NCBI GenBank assembly: GCA_900465675.1
Contig: UBJR01000023.1
Span: 1 to 64,000 of the forward strand
Direction: 5' to 3'
Length of the DNA stretch: 64,000 bases
Source: Hyphomicrobiales bacterium
GTDB taxonomy: Bacteria; Pseudomonadota; Alphaproteobacteria; Rhizobiales; Rhizobiaceae
The translations under genes were made by a program, and so were the position numbers. Below the pieces are notes generated by a model. It saw only the letters and a list, made by a program, of their open reading frames with translations. It did not search any database and was not told the origin of the DNA. Numbering within the stretch: position 1 is the stretch's first letter; every line of letters begins with the position of its first letter. Below are positions 25,318 to 34,031 of the stretch, piece by piece.

Positions 25318-26196
25318 ATGTCCAATCTTGAAAAGTCCGGCACATACGCTCTCGGCCACCGCAAGGTGAAGCGGCTCGGCTACGGCGCCATGCAGCTCGC
25401 AGGCAAGGGCGTTTTCGGCCCGCCGAAGGATCGCGCCGAGGCGGTTGCCGTGTTGCGCGAGGCAATCGAAAGCGGCGTCGATCACATCGATACCAGCGAT
25501 TTCTATGGCCCCCACGTCACCAACCAGATCATCAAGGAAGCCCTGCATCCATATCGGGACGATCTCGTCATCGTCACCAAGATCGGCGCAACGCGTGGCG
25601 CCGATGCCTCTTGGAACCCGGCCTTCTCGAAAGAAGCGCTGACGCAGGCGATCCATGACAACCTGAAGAACCTTGGTTGCGATGTCATCGAAGTGGTCAA
25701 CCTTCGTGCGATGTTCGACGTTCACGGTCCGGCGGAAGGCTCGCTGGAGGAACCGCTGACGGTACTGGCCGATCTACAGCGCCAAGGCCTCGTCAAGCAT
25801 GTCGGGCTTTCCAACGTGACCGCCAGGCAGATTGCCGACGGCCGGAAGATCACCGAGATCGTCTGCGTTCAGAACCAGTATAATCTCGCCCATCGTGAAG
25901 ACGATGCACTGATCGCGCAGCTGGCCGCGGAGGGCACAGCCTATGTGCCGTTCTTCCCGCTCGGCGGCTTCTCGCCGCTGCAGTCTTCGACGCTTTCGGA
26001 GGTCGCCGGTGAACTCGGCGCAACGCCATTGCAGGTGGCGCTCGCGTGGCTGCTACAGCGATCGCCGAACATCCTGCTGATCCCCGGCACATCGTCGCGC
26101 GGCCATCTCCGCGAAAACCTTGCGGTCGCCGATATCGTTCTGCCCGCCGAGGCTGTTACGAAGCTCGACGGCATCGGAGCTGCCAAGGGCGTATAA
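25318..26196 (+). CDS. pdxI: Aldo/keto reductase, PdxI (YdbC)-like pyridoxal reductase
   Basis: A 292-residue TIM-barrel NADPH-dependent reductase that closely resembles E. coli YdbC/PdxI, which reduces pyridoxal to pyridoxine. Shared blocks are RLGYGAMQLAG, the HIDTSDFYGPHVTNQ segment with catalytic Asp58 and Tyr63, VTKIG with Lys88, and AYVPFFPLGGFSPLQSSTL. Position 130 in VVNLRAM has Arg where most aldo/keto reductases keep the tetrad His, and E. coli PdxI shares this as I recall it. Likely role: vitamin B6 salvage. Start follows an ACGGAGA ribosome site. Confidence 0.82.
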   Translation: MSNLEKSGTYALGHRKVKRLGYGAMQLAGKGVFGPPKDRAEAVAVLREAIESGVDHIDTSDFYGPHVTNQIIKEALHPYRDDLVIVTKIGATRGADASWNPAFSKEALTQAIHDNLKNLGCDVIEVVNLRAMFDVHGPAEGSLEEPLTVLADLQRQGLVKHVGLSNVTARQIADGRKITEIVCVQNQYNLAHREDDALIAQLAAEGTAYVPFFPLGGFSPLQSSTLSEVAGELGATPLQVALAWLLQRSPNILLIPGTSSRGHLRENLAVADIVLPAEAVTKLDGIGAAKGV

Positions 26197-26207
26197 TCTA
26201 TAAATAA

Positions 26208-26233
26208 GGGCGCCCGGCTTTCACCAGGCGCCC
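26208..26233. terminator. Terminator between convergent pdxI and the phytase-like gene
   Basis: GGGCGCCCGG (26208-26217) and CCAGGCGCCC (26224-26233) pair with one mismatch. On the minus strand the hairpin is followed by TTATTTATAG, so it best serves the phytase-like gene, and may act in both directions. Confidence 0.65.
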
Positions 26234-26255
26234 TCGTTGCATCCGGAAAACCGAA

Positions 26256-27614
26256 TTACTTCGCGTTCAGGAACTCGCCCACCTCGAGCAGGCTGAATTC
26301 GTTGTTGTCAGCCTTGTCGACGGCGCGGCCGGCCGAGAAGGGCAGGTTGTTGTCGTTGCCGATGATGATGTGGGTGGCATCGACGCGATCGACATTCTCG
26401 ATCGTCACGAACGGCATGTCGTAGACGCCGTCCTTGCTGCCGGCCTTCTTCTTGTTGTCGGGGTCCTTGATATTGAGCAGATCGATATAGCCGATCTTGC
26501 GAACCGCCTTGCCAACATTGGCGTCGTTGAACTCGATCTTGTAAACGCGCTTCAGCTCTGCAGGAGCCTCGAAGCAATCCGGCTTCGGCTGCTTCGGATC
26601 GGCGCAGGCCTTGTCCTTGGTGCCGGCGCCATTGTCGCGCTCGATGACCAGAGCGGTCGTCTCGTCCAGCATGTTGAAGTCGCCGATCGATGCGCCCTTG
26701 TCTTCGAACGGGTAGAACCAGCTGCGGCCGGTCCACTTCTTCGAGGCGACGTCGAATTCGATGACGCGGATCGCAGTATGGCCATCGACCGTTTCCATCT
26801 TGCCGTCGTCCTGGAAGAGCGCGCCTTCGAGCAGACCGTAGAGCTTGGCTCCATCCTTCGACATCGCAAGTCCCTCGAAGCCGCCGGAGCGCTTCAGGTT
26901 GAAGACCGGGTTCTTGCCGACGGGCGTGCCCGGCAGCTGGATCAGCGCGTTGTCAGGCGAGATCACCGGCTTGCCATCGACAACAGTCGGGATGACCTCC
27001 GTCAGTGCGCCCTTCGCGTCGAATTTCAGCAGATAGGGACCGAACTCGTCGCCAACCCAAAAGCCGTCGGCAACCGGCTGCACGGATTCGATGTCGAAGT
27101 CGGCGCCGGTCAGATAACGGGTGTCCGAGCCTTCCATGACGATCGGGAAGGGGGCGATCTTGTTCGGGTCGGAGAGGAAGAGGTTCTTGACGACTTCGGC
27201 CTTGTTGGAGGCCCAGTCGAACTTCATCTGATGTAGGAAAAGCATCGAGTCGGACGAGGTGAACTTGGAGCCGAAGCCGTTGTCGGACAGCGTCCAGAAG
27301 GTGCCGTCGGCCATCGTCTTGATACCGGAGAAGCCCTGGATCGGCTGGCCGTCGAACGGCAGCTTGAGGTCGGTGACGCGGGCGCCATCCTTGCCCGGAA
27401 CGGTGCCGAGCGCTTCGGTGCGCTTGCGGTCAACAGTCGTGAACTTGCCGGAATGCTTCAGGAATTCAGGTGCATCGGCAGGAGCGGGTGTCATCGTGTT
27501 GGCAGGCAGGATCGCCTGGCCTGCGAGCGTGGCGGTAAATTCCTGCTGGTCGGCCGAAGCGGACGTGGCGATCAGAAGCAATAGGGAAACGGAAGCAAAA
27601 AGAGCTTTCTTCAT
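26256..27614 (-). CDS. Esterase-like activity of phytase family protein (exported)
   Basis: A 452-residue secreted protein. The N-terminal signal peptide (MKKALFASVSLLLLIATSASA) is followed by a beta-propeller-like domain of the 'esterase-like activity of phytase' family (Pfam Phytase-like). Family cues are SDNGFGSK, WVGDEFGPYLLKFD, GGFEGLAMSKDG and the C-terminal IENVDRVD segment. Substrate is unknown; phytate or phosphodiester hydrolysis is a family-level suggestion only. The ATG is preferred over an upstream TTG. It is a single-gene unit with its own terminator. Confidence 0.8.
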   Translation of the reverse strand: MKKALFASVSLLLLIATSASADQQEFTATLAGQAILPANTMTPAPADAPEFLKHSGKFTTVDRKRTEALGTVPGKDGARVTDLKLPFDGQPIQGFSGIKTMADGTFWTLSDNGFGSKFTSSDSMLFLHQMKFDWASNKAEVVKNLFLSDPNKIAPFPIVMEGSDTRYLTGADFDIESVQPVADGFWVGDEFGPYLLKFDAKGALTEVIPTVVDGKPVISPDNALIQLPGTPVGKNPVFNLKRSGGFEGLAMSKDGAKLYGLLEGALFQDDGKMETVDGHTAIRVIEFDVASKKWTGRSWFYPFEDKGASIGDFNMLDETTALVIERDNGAGTKDKACADPKQPKPDCFEAPAELKRVYKIEFNDANVGKAVRKIGYIDLLNIKDPDNKKKAGSKDGVYDMPFVTIENVDRVDATHIIIGNDNNLPFSAGRAVDKADNNEFSLLEVGEFLNAK

Positions 27615-27659
27615 GGAGACCCCCAAAAAATGAAGTGGCGGTCTCGATTAGCAGCCGAT

Positions 27660-28733
27660 CTATGTCGCCGCGTTGACTGTTGAGTGAAGCTTTGGTGACT
27701 GCGCCGAAAGCGGGATGGCTTGCGCCAGCGCCATGACGCCGAGGCCTTGGCCGCGGCCCTTGAGCGCATGCACGCCGAGATCCTCGGCATTGACGAAATC
27801 CGGCAGCGTCATGCGGCCGGCGAGTTCGCTGGAGATGAGGATCGGCCGGTTCAGCGCCTTGCAGAGCGATTCAAGCCGCGACGTGGTGTTCACCGTGTCG
27901 CCGAAATAGGTGATCTTGTGATGATCGACGCCGATTTCGGCGGTGATGACGAAACCGCCATGCAGGGCGGCGCGCAGCCGCGGAACCTGCCCGTAGCGCT
28001 TCAGCCAGCCCTCCGCTTCGTCTTCGATAGCGTTCAGGATATCGAAGACGCAACGCACGCAGCGGCCGTTCTTCATGCCGCGGGCAAGCGGCCAGGTGAT
28101 GATCGCGGCATCGCCGACATAATCGTCGATCGTGCCCCGGTTGCGCCGGACCGGCTCTGCAAAGGCGGCAAACAGCGAGTTCAGCATCTGCTGGGCGCGC
28201 AGGTCGCCGTGCTTCTCGGCAAAGGGTGTCGAATCCACCAGGTCGATGAACAGGAAAATGCGCTCTTCGCTCACGGGGTTGCGGTAGCGGCCGGTCAGCA
28301 TCGCAAGAAAGACGTCGCGGCCGAGCAGTTCGCGGACGCGTACGACGAAGATCACCGCGGCGCAGACGACGAGCGCATACATGAAGACGTTGAACGGCAG
28401 GACGATCGCCTCGACCCAGGATGTCGACGGGATGGCGCCGATGCCGCGCAGGAAAAGCCCGGCAACGGCAAAGCCGAGGCTCATCAGGATTTCATAGATG
28501 AACAGCTGCGCCAGAAAATAGGTCAGCGTCGGCAGCCGCTGGATGCGGCGTGAAAGACCGCGAAGGATCGCCTTGCGCTCGAAGGCGAGGATCGGCATGC
28601 CGATGAACAGCGCGAAGGTTGCCCCGATGAACGGCCTGCTGTCGCCATAGAACAGCACGTCGTAGAGAACGCCGCTGCCGGCCATGACAATCGAAAGCAG
28701 AAGCCAGTTCTGTACCGGTGATATTTCTCGCAT
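27660..28733 (-). CDS. Membrane-anchored class III adenylate/guanylate cyclase
   Basis: A 357-residue protein. The N-terminal half has about four transmembrane segments. The C-terminal class III cyclase domain starts around residue 160: FIDLVDST holds the first metal Asp, DDYVGDAAIITWP the second, and HHKITYFGDTVNTTSRLE the transition-state region. Rhizobia carry many such cyclases with unknown inputs. I start at MREISPVQN rather than a TTG 24 codons upstream, because an AAGGCGA ribosome site precedes it. It follows rnd on the same strand. Confidence 0.85.
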   Translation of the reverse strand: MREISPVQNWLLLSIVMAGSGVLYDVLFYGDSRPFIGATFALFIGMPILAFERKAILRGLSRRIQRLPTLTYFLAQLFIYEILMSLGFAVAGLFLRGIGAIPSTSWVEAIVLPFNVFMYALVVCAAVIFVVRVRELLGRDVFLAMLTGRYRNPVSEERIFLFIDLVDSTPFAEKHGDLRAQQMLNSLFAAFAEPVRRNRGTIDDYVGDAAIITWPLARGMKNGRCVRCVFDILNAIEDEAEGWLKRYGQVPRLRAALHGGFVITAEIGVDHHKITYFGDTVNTTSRLESLCKALNRPILISSELAGRMTLPDFVNAEDLGVHALKGRGQGLGVMALAQAIPLSAQSPKLHSTVNAAT

Positions 28734-28811
28734 CAGCGCTATCGCCTTGATTTGCCGAATAGTGTCCGGCCATGTAGGCGGCCGGTCAAGGCATTTCAAA
28801 GGCAAGAACCC

Positions 28812-29957
28812 TCAGAGAGTGACCGTATCCACCTTCCGGCCGGCAAAACGGAGCGCGATTTCGCCCTTGATCAGCTGCAGCGCAGGCTCGCCGAACAGTT
28901 CGCGGCGCCAGCCGTGCAGGGCTGAAACTTCGGCCTTCTCGCCTTCGGCAGCGATCTTGTCGAGATCCTCGCTGTTGGCGATGACCTTTGGCGCGACGCC
29001 ATGCTTTTCGGAGATCAGCTTCAGCAGGACCTTGAGCAGCTCGACGGCAGCTGCGGCGCCTTCCGGTGCCTGGGTGTGGCGCGGCACATGCGGCATGTCG
29101 GCCTTCGGCAGCGCCAGCGCCTCGTTGACGGCTTCGAGCACAGCGGTTCCGGAGGAGGAGCGCTCCCAACCCTTCGGGATGGTTCGCAGGCGCCCGAGTG
29201 CCTCGGTATCCTTTGGCTGCTGCTGCGCGATTTCGTAGATCGCATCGTCCTTCAATACGCGCGAGCGCGGCACATTGCGGGCGCGGGCCTCGCGCTCGCG
29301 CCAGGCGGCGACATATTTCAGGATCGCCAGTTCCTGCGGCTTGCGCAGGCGCATCTTGAGGCGCTGCCAGGCATCGTCAGGATGCATGTCGTAGGTTTCG
29401 CGCGCCTCGAGCACATCCATTTCTTCCGAAAGCCAGGAGGAGCGACCTTCGCGCTCCAGTTCGTCCTTCAGATAGAGATAGGCGTCGCGCAGATGCGTGA
29501 CGTCGGCCAGCGCGTAATCGAGCTGCTTTTCGGAAAGCGGGCGGCGGCTCCAGTCGGTGAAGCGCGACGACTTGTCGATCTGCACACCCTTGGTGCGGCT
29601 GACGAGCTGGTCGTAGGAAACGCTGTCGCCGAAGCCGCAGACCATAGCGGCGACCTGCGTGTCGAAGATCGGATGCGGGATCAGCCCGCCGCGGTTGAAA
29701 ATGATTTCGATGTCCTGCCGCGCGGCATGGAACACCTTCAGAACCGCCGTATTGGCCATCAGCTCGAAGAACGGTGTCAGATCGATGCCCTTGGCCAGCG
29801 GATCGACGATGACCTCGGTCGTCGGGCTCGCCATCTGGATCAGGCAGAGCTCCGGCCAGAAGGTCGTTTCACGCAGAAACTCGGTGTCGATCGTGATGAA
29901 GTCGGACTTGGCCAGCTCTTTGCAGGCGGCCGCCAATTCGGCGGTTGTTTCGATCAT
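28812..29957 (-). CDS. rnd: Ribonuclease D
   Basis: A 381-residue 3-prime-to-5-prime exoribonuclease acting on tRNA precursors and other small RNAs. The DEDD catalytic set is seen in ITIDTEFLRE (Asp24, Glu26), KVFHAARQDIEI and QLDYALADVTHLRD. The C-terminal part has the HRDC helical domain (about 210-290). Elsewhere in rhizobia rnd is, as I recall, near ppx and aspS; here a block of accessory genes lies between ppx and rnd. Confidence 0.94.
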   Translation of the reverse strand: MIETTAELAAACKELAKSDFITIDTEFLRETTFWPELCLIQMASPTTEVIVDPLAKGIDLTPFFELMANTAVLKVFHAARQDIEIIFNRGGLIPHPIFDTQVAAMVCGFGDSVSYDQLVSRTKGVQIDKSSRFTDWSRRPLSEKQLDYALADVTHLRDAYLYLKDELEREGRSSWLSEEMDVLEARETYDMHPDDAWQRLKMRLRKPQELAILKYVAAWREREARARNVPRSRVLKDDAIYEIAQQQPKDTEALGRLRTIPKGWERSSSGTAVLEAVNEALALPKADMPHVPRHTQAPEGAAAAVELLKVLLKLISEKHGVAPKVIANSEDLDKIAAEGEKAEVSALHGWRRELFGEPALQLIKGEIALRFAGRKVDTVTL

Positions 29958-30056
29958 ATCAATTCATTCACAAGGAAAAAGGACGTTTAACCTTCCTTCT
30001 CCTTTCGAAGTGATATGTCAATACGTTGAAGGCGCTGCTTGCCATACGGATGTGGG

Positions 30057-30182
30057 CTATTCGCCGGGATGAGGCTTCTCGTTGTGTTTGCGATCGCCTC
30101 TGGTCGCGAGGAACACGGTCAAGCCGAGCACAAGGCCACCTACCGGCACGATCAACATATTCAGAAATTGATCAATGGTCAT
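30057..30182 (-). CDS. Tiny single-pass membrane protein (second gene of a pair)
   Basis: A 41-residue protein with one strong hydrophobic helix (MLIVPVGGLVLGLTVFLA) and a charged C-terminus rich in His, Lys and Arg. The ATG overlaps the TGA of the preceding small membrane protein gene (ATGA). That is the main reason to accept both as real: translational coupling between two such short frames would be unlikely by chance. No family is recognised. Cellular role unknown. Confidence 0.55.
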   Translation of the reverse strand: MTIDQFLNMLIVPVGGLVLGLTVFLATRGDRKHNEKPHPGE

Positions 30183-30400
30183 GGCGAAAGGCCTTTCAGA
30201 GTTCTCCGTGCAAGGAAATGTAGTGCGCCGGAAGCTCCCAAGCAAATCACGACTACGAGGTTGCCTACGGATAGCAAACTGCTGGTGTTATTCAGACTAG
30301 CGATTGCGGGTGCAAATGAGCCAACGGCGAAAACCGCGATCGCAACGCCATTAATGTAAGTAGCGGTCAGTTTGGTCCGCTCATTGTGGACAAGGCTCAT
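30179..30400 (-). CDS. Small membrane protein with two predicted helices (first gene of a pair)
   Basis: A 73-residue protein with two hydrophobic stretches (about residues 13-33 and 40-60) and a short basic tail. The start at MSLVHNERTK is favoured because a promoter-like TTGCGT-N17-TATAAA lies just upstream, which would put the transcript start at or after a more upstream ATG (30433). A GGAAC element precedes the chosen start. Base composition is more AT-rich than in the flanking mco and rnd genes. No homologous family is recognised. Confidence 0.55.
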   Translation of the reverse strand: MSLVHNERTKLTATYINGVAIAVFAVGSFAPAIASLNNTSSLLSVGNLVVVICLGASGALHFLARRTLKGLSP

Positions 30401-30434
30401 GGTGCAGACTGTTCCAATATGGATGTCACGCATT

Positions 30435-30463
30435 TTTATACAATCTAAGCGTTCATTACGCAA
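30435..30463 (-). promoter_or_regulatory. Promoter of the small membrane-protein pair
   Basis: On the minus strand TTGCGT (-35, 30463-30458), a 17-bp spacer and TATAAA (-10, 30440-30435) form a good sigma-70-type promoter, 35 bp before the chosen start codon. It lies immediately downstream of the multicopper oxidase stop, so the pair need not depend on that gene. Confidence 0.5.
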
Positions 30464-30468
30464 TCACC

Positions 30469-31860
30469 TCAAACAACCCTGACGTAGCTCGTCATCCCCG
30501 TCTTCTGATGCTCGATGATATGGCAATGGAGCAGCCAGTCGCCCGGATTGTCGGCGACGAAGGCGAGTTGCACCTTTTCGTCGGGCTGGATCAGATAGGT
30601 GTCGGAGACGACGGGCATCACCTCCCGCGTCGAGGACGAGATCACCTTGAAGCTCATGCCGTGCAGATGGATCGGGTGCAGGTGAGGGGTGACGTTCTCA
30701 AGCTGGAAGATGTAGCTCTTGCCCAGCTTGAGTTCGGCAAGCGGCGCCGTCGGGTCCGGCGTGTCGCCGGGCCACGGAACCTTGTTGATCGCCCAGAAAC
30801 TGTAGCCGAGCGTTCCGCAGATGCTGTCGACAGGCGCATTTTCGGCAGTGGCGCTGAGCAGCAGCGGGATCTTCTCGGCGGACGAGAGATCGGCCTCCGG
30901 AACGGGATTGGCAGCAAGCGCCCCAAGATCGCCTGCGTTCCGCTTCAGCGATTGCCCCGTGGCGCGCAGGCTCGCAAGCGTCTTCGGGTTTGTGCCGCGA
31001 ATATCCTCGAGCGTGGCGATGCCACCTTCGCTGTCAGGCATGCGAACCGCGAGATCCAGACGCTGGCCGGGGCCGATCTGCAGCAGTTCGAGTGGGAAAC
31101 GCTTCGGCACCGGGTTGCCGTCGATGGCGATCACGGTCGCTTCGGCGCCTTCCATTTTCAGCGAATAGATGCGGGTGACGTCAGTGACGGCGACGCGTAG
31201 GCGCACGAGACCGCCTGACGGCGCATCATATTGCGGCTCCTGGTGCCAGTTGGCGGTGCGCACCGTGCCGTAGGTGCCGGTCTTCGCCGCATCGCGCGGC
31301 CGGAACGGGGCAATGAACTGCCCGTCGCCGCCGAGCCGCCAGTCGCGCAGATTAAGCACCACTTCGGCGTCGAAGACCGGATCAGCCGGATCCTCAACGA
31401 CGATGACACCGGTCATCCCGTGGCCCATCTGGGTCAGCGTGTTGCAATGCGGGTGATACCAGAAGGTCCCGGCATCCGGCGGCGTGAAATGATAATCGAA
31501 GCTGTCGTTGGTATAGACATAGGGCTGCGTCATGAACGGCACGCCGTCCATCCGGTTGTCGATCCGCAGACCGTGCCAGTGGATCGTCGTCGGCTCGTCG
31601 AGCGTGTTCGTCAGCTTCGCCGCATAGGGCTTGCCGCGTGCCATGCGCAGCACCGGCGGCATGCCCTGGTCGCCCCAGGTCATGATGTCCTTTGTCGGCC
31701 CGAACTCCGTCAGCGCCGCCTGCGTCTTCACCGCCTTCAGCACCTGCGGTTCGGGCGCTGCCTCGGCAAAACCGAATTTGCCGGCGACCCCGATCCCGAC
31801 GCCATAGGCGCCTGCGACTGCGGAAGCTTTGAGAAGGTTACGGCGGGTGAGGAGAGGCAT
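30469..31860 (-). CDS. Multicopper oxidase with Tat signal
   Basis: A 463-residue three-cupredoxin oxidase. The N-terminus has a twin-arginine signal (TRRNLLKASAVAG), so it is exported folded to the periplasm. All copper motifs are present: His94 and His96 (HWHG), His136 and His138 (WYHPHCN), HPIHLHG, and His445-Cys446-His447 with His451 and Met456 as type 1 ligands. Likely roles are copper tolerance (CueO-like) or laccase-type oxidation. There is no Met-rich insert typical of CueO. I start at MPLLTRR; upstream residues would bury the Tat motif. Confidence 0.88.
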   Translation of the reverse strand: MPLLTRRNLLKASAVAGAYGVGIGVAGKFGFAEAAPEPQVLKAVKTQAALTEFGPTKDIMTWGDQGMPPVLRMARGKPYAAKLTNTLDEPTTIHWHGLRIDNRMDGVPFMTQPYVYTNDSFDYHFTPPDAGTFWYHPHCNTLTQMGHGMTGVIVVEDPADPVFDAEVVLNLRDWRLGGDGQFIAPFRPRDAAKTGTYGTVRTANWHQEPQYDAPSGGLVRLRVAVTDVTRIYSLKMEGAEATVIAIDGNPVPKRFPLELLQIGPGQRLDLAVRMPDSEGGIATLEDIRGTNPKTLASLRATGQSLKRNAGDLGALAANPVPEADLSSAEKIPLLLSATAENAPVDSICGTLGYSFWAINKVPWPGDTPDPTAPLAELKLGKSYIFQLENVTPHLHPIHLHGMSFKVISSSTREVMPVVSDTYLIQPDEKVQLAFVADNPGDWLLHCHIIEHQKTGMTSYVRVV

Positions 31861-32102
31861 GGAACGCTCCGGCGGCAGGGATGCGCCATCTTTAAAGTTG
31901 ACTGGCGGTTTCATCAATAAGCAACTGCCAGCCAAACTGCCGCAGCCGCCTCCGCAATAAACCGGCGTCTAACCGGCGCGAATGTCCGCCAAGCCTTGAC
32001 AAATCAGACCGTCCATGCGCTTTTCCGCCCGATTTTCTTGTCGGCGCTTGAGGGTGGAATTTGCCCTTGCAGCCGTCTCAGCAGATACCGGGAATAGAGA
32101 TT

Positions 32103-33893
32103 ATGCATCGCTACCGCAGCCACACCTGTGCCGCCCTCCGCAAGTCGGACGTCGGCTCGACCGTCCGGATTTCCGGCTGGGTTCACCGCGTTCGTGACCA
32201 TGGCGGCGTGCTCTTCATCGACCTTCGCGATCACTACGGCATCACCCAGGTCGTCGCCGATCCGGATAGCCCGGCCTTCAAGACCGCCGAAATCGTGCGT
32301 GGTGAGTGGGTCATCCGTATCGATGGTCTCGTGAAGGCCCGCACGGAAGATACCGTCAACAAGACCATGGCGACCGGCGAGATCGAACTCTACGCCCAGG
32401 AGATCGAAGTCCTGGCGATTGCCAAGGAACTGCCGCTCCCGGTCTTCGGCGAGCCTGATTATCCTGAAGACGTTCGCCTCAAGTACCGCTTCCTCGACCT
32501 GCGCCGCGACACGCTGCACAAGAACATAGTCAAGCGCACGCAGATTATCTCCGATATCCGCAACCGCATGGCATCGGCCGGCTTCGGCGAATACACGACG
32601 CCGATCCTGACGGCTTCGTCGCCGGAAGGCGCGCGCGACTTCCTCGTTCCGAGCCGCATCCATCCCGGCCAGTTCTTCGCCCTGCCGCAGGCGCCGCAGC
32701 AGTACAAGCAGCTGCTGATGGTCGCCGGTTTCGACCGCTACTTCCAGATCGCGCCGTGCTTCCGCGACGAAGATCCGCGTGCCGACCGTCTGCCGGGCGA
32801 ATTCTACCAGCTCGACGTCGAAATGAGCTTCGTCACCCAGGAAGACGTCTGGGATACGATGGCTCCGATCGTCACCAACGTGTTCGAGCAGTTCGCCGAA
32901 GGCAAGCCGGTCACCAAGGAATGGCCGCGTATTCCTTACGACGTCGCGATCCGGAAATACGGCTCCGACAAGCCGGACCTGCGCAACCCGATCGAGATGC
33001 AGGCCGTCACCGAGCATTTCGACGGCTCCGGCTTCAAGGTTTTCGCCGGCATGATCGCCGCAAACCCGAAGGTCGAAGTCTGGGCGATCCCGGCCAAGAC
33101 CGGCGGTTCGCGCGCATTCTGCGACCGCATGAATGCCTGGGCGCAGTCGTTGGGACAGCCGGGCCTCGGCTACATCTTCTGGAAGGAAGAGGACGGCAAG
33201 GTCGGCGGCTCCGGCCCGCTCGCCAAGAACATCGGCGAAGAGCGCACCGAGGCGCTCCGCGTTCAGCTCGGTCTTGAAGCAGGCGACGCCGCCTTCTTCG
33301 TCGCCGGCGAACCATCCAAGTTCTACAAGTTCGCAGGCGAAGCCCGCACCAAGGCCGGCGAAGACCTGAACCTCGTCGATCGCGACCGCTTCGAGCTGTG
33401 CTGGATCATCGACTTCCCGTTCTACGAATGGAGCGAGGAAGACAAGAAGGTCGACTTCGCGCATAACCCCTTCTCGATGCCGCAGGGCGGTCTCGAGGCG
33501 CTGCAGACCAAGGAGCCGCTGTCGCTCAAGGCCTACCAGTACGACGCTGTCTGCAACGGCTTCGAAATCGCTTCGGGCTCGATCCGTAACCAGTCGCCGG
33601 AGGCCATGGTCAAGGCTTTCGAACTGGTCGGCCTCAGCCAGACGGATGTCGAAGAGCGCTTCGGCGGCATGTACCGCGCGTTCCAGTACGGCGCGCCTCC
33701 GCATGGTGGCTGCGCATTCGGCATCGACCGTATCGTCATGCTGCTGCTCGGCGCCAAGAACCTCCGCGAGATCACGCTGTTCCCGATGAACCAGCAGGCC
33801 CAGGATCTGCTGATGAACGCGCCGTCGCCGGCAACGCCGAAGCAGCTCATGGAACTGTCGCTGCGCGTCATGCCGCAGCCGAAGAAGGACTGA
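32103..33893 (+). CDS. aspS: Aspartyl-tRNA synthetase
   Basis: A 596-residue bacterial-type class II synthetase. It has an N-terminal OB-fold anticodon-binding domain (about residues 1-110), the catalytic core with motif 2 (FQIAPCFRDEDPRADR), the GAD insertion domain, and motif 3 (GIDRIVMLLLG). As in many alphaproteobacteria lacking asparagine synthetase-type routes, it may be non-discriminating, charging tRNA-Asn too; that is inference. Single gene with a strong terminator. Confidence 0.96.
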   Translation: MHRYRSHTCAALRKSDVGSTVRISGWVHRVRDHGGVLFIDLRDHYGITQVVADPDSPAFKTAEIVRGEWVIRIDGLVKARTEDTVNKTMATGEIELYAQEIEVLAIAKELPLPVFGEPDYPEDVRLKYRFLDLRRDTLHKNIVKRTQIISDIRNRMASAGFGEYTTPILTASSPEGARDFLVPSRIHPGQFFALPQAPQQYKQLLMVAGFDRYFQIAPCFRDEDPRADRLPGEFYQLDVEMSFVTQEDVWDTMAPIVTNVFEQFAEGKPVTKEWPRIPYDVAIRKYGSDKPDLRNPIEMQAVTEHFDGSGFKVFAGMIAANPKVEVWAIPAKTGGSRAFCDRMNAWAQSLGQPGLGYIFWKEEDGKVGGSGPLAKNIGEERTEALRVQLGLEAGDAAFFVAGEPSKFYKFAGEARTKAGEDLNLVDRDRFELCWIIDFPFYEWSEEDKKVDFAHNPFSMPQGGLEALQTKEPLSLKAYQYDAVCNGFEIASGSIRNQSPEAMVKAFELVGLSQTDVEERFGGMYRAFQYGAPPHGGCAFGIDRIVMLLLGAKNLREITLFPMNQQAQDLLMNAPSPATPKQLMELSLRVMPQPKKD

Positions 33894-33915
33894 GTCTAGT
33901 TCCTTCACTCATTTC

Positions 33916-33956
33916 AAAGAGCCGCCTTCGTCACGCGAAGGCGGCTCTTTCTTTTT
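33916..33956 (+). terminator. Strong intrinsic terminator of aspS
   Basis: AAAGAGCCGCCTTCG (33916-33930) pairs perfectly with CGAAGGCGGCTCTTT (33936-33950) around a 5-nt loop, followed by CTTTTT. Confidence 0.95.
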
Positions 33957-33977
33957 GAGGTTCCGGCGGCAAAGACA

Positions 33978-34002
33978 AACCCGGCCGCTGAACGGCCGGG
34001 TT
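33978..34002 (-). terminator. Terminator of the exported protein gene at 34.0-35.2 kb
   Basis: AACCCGGCCG (33978-33987) pairs with CGGCCGGGTT (33993-34002), loop CTGAA. On the minus strand it is followed by TGTCTTTG. It sits 30 bp past that gene's stop. Confidence 0.75.
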
Positions 34003-34031
34003 ATCAGAATGCAGGTTGGAGATGCCTGATC

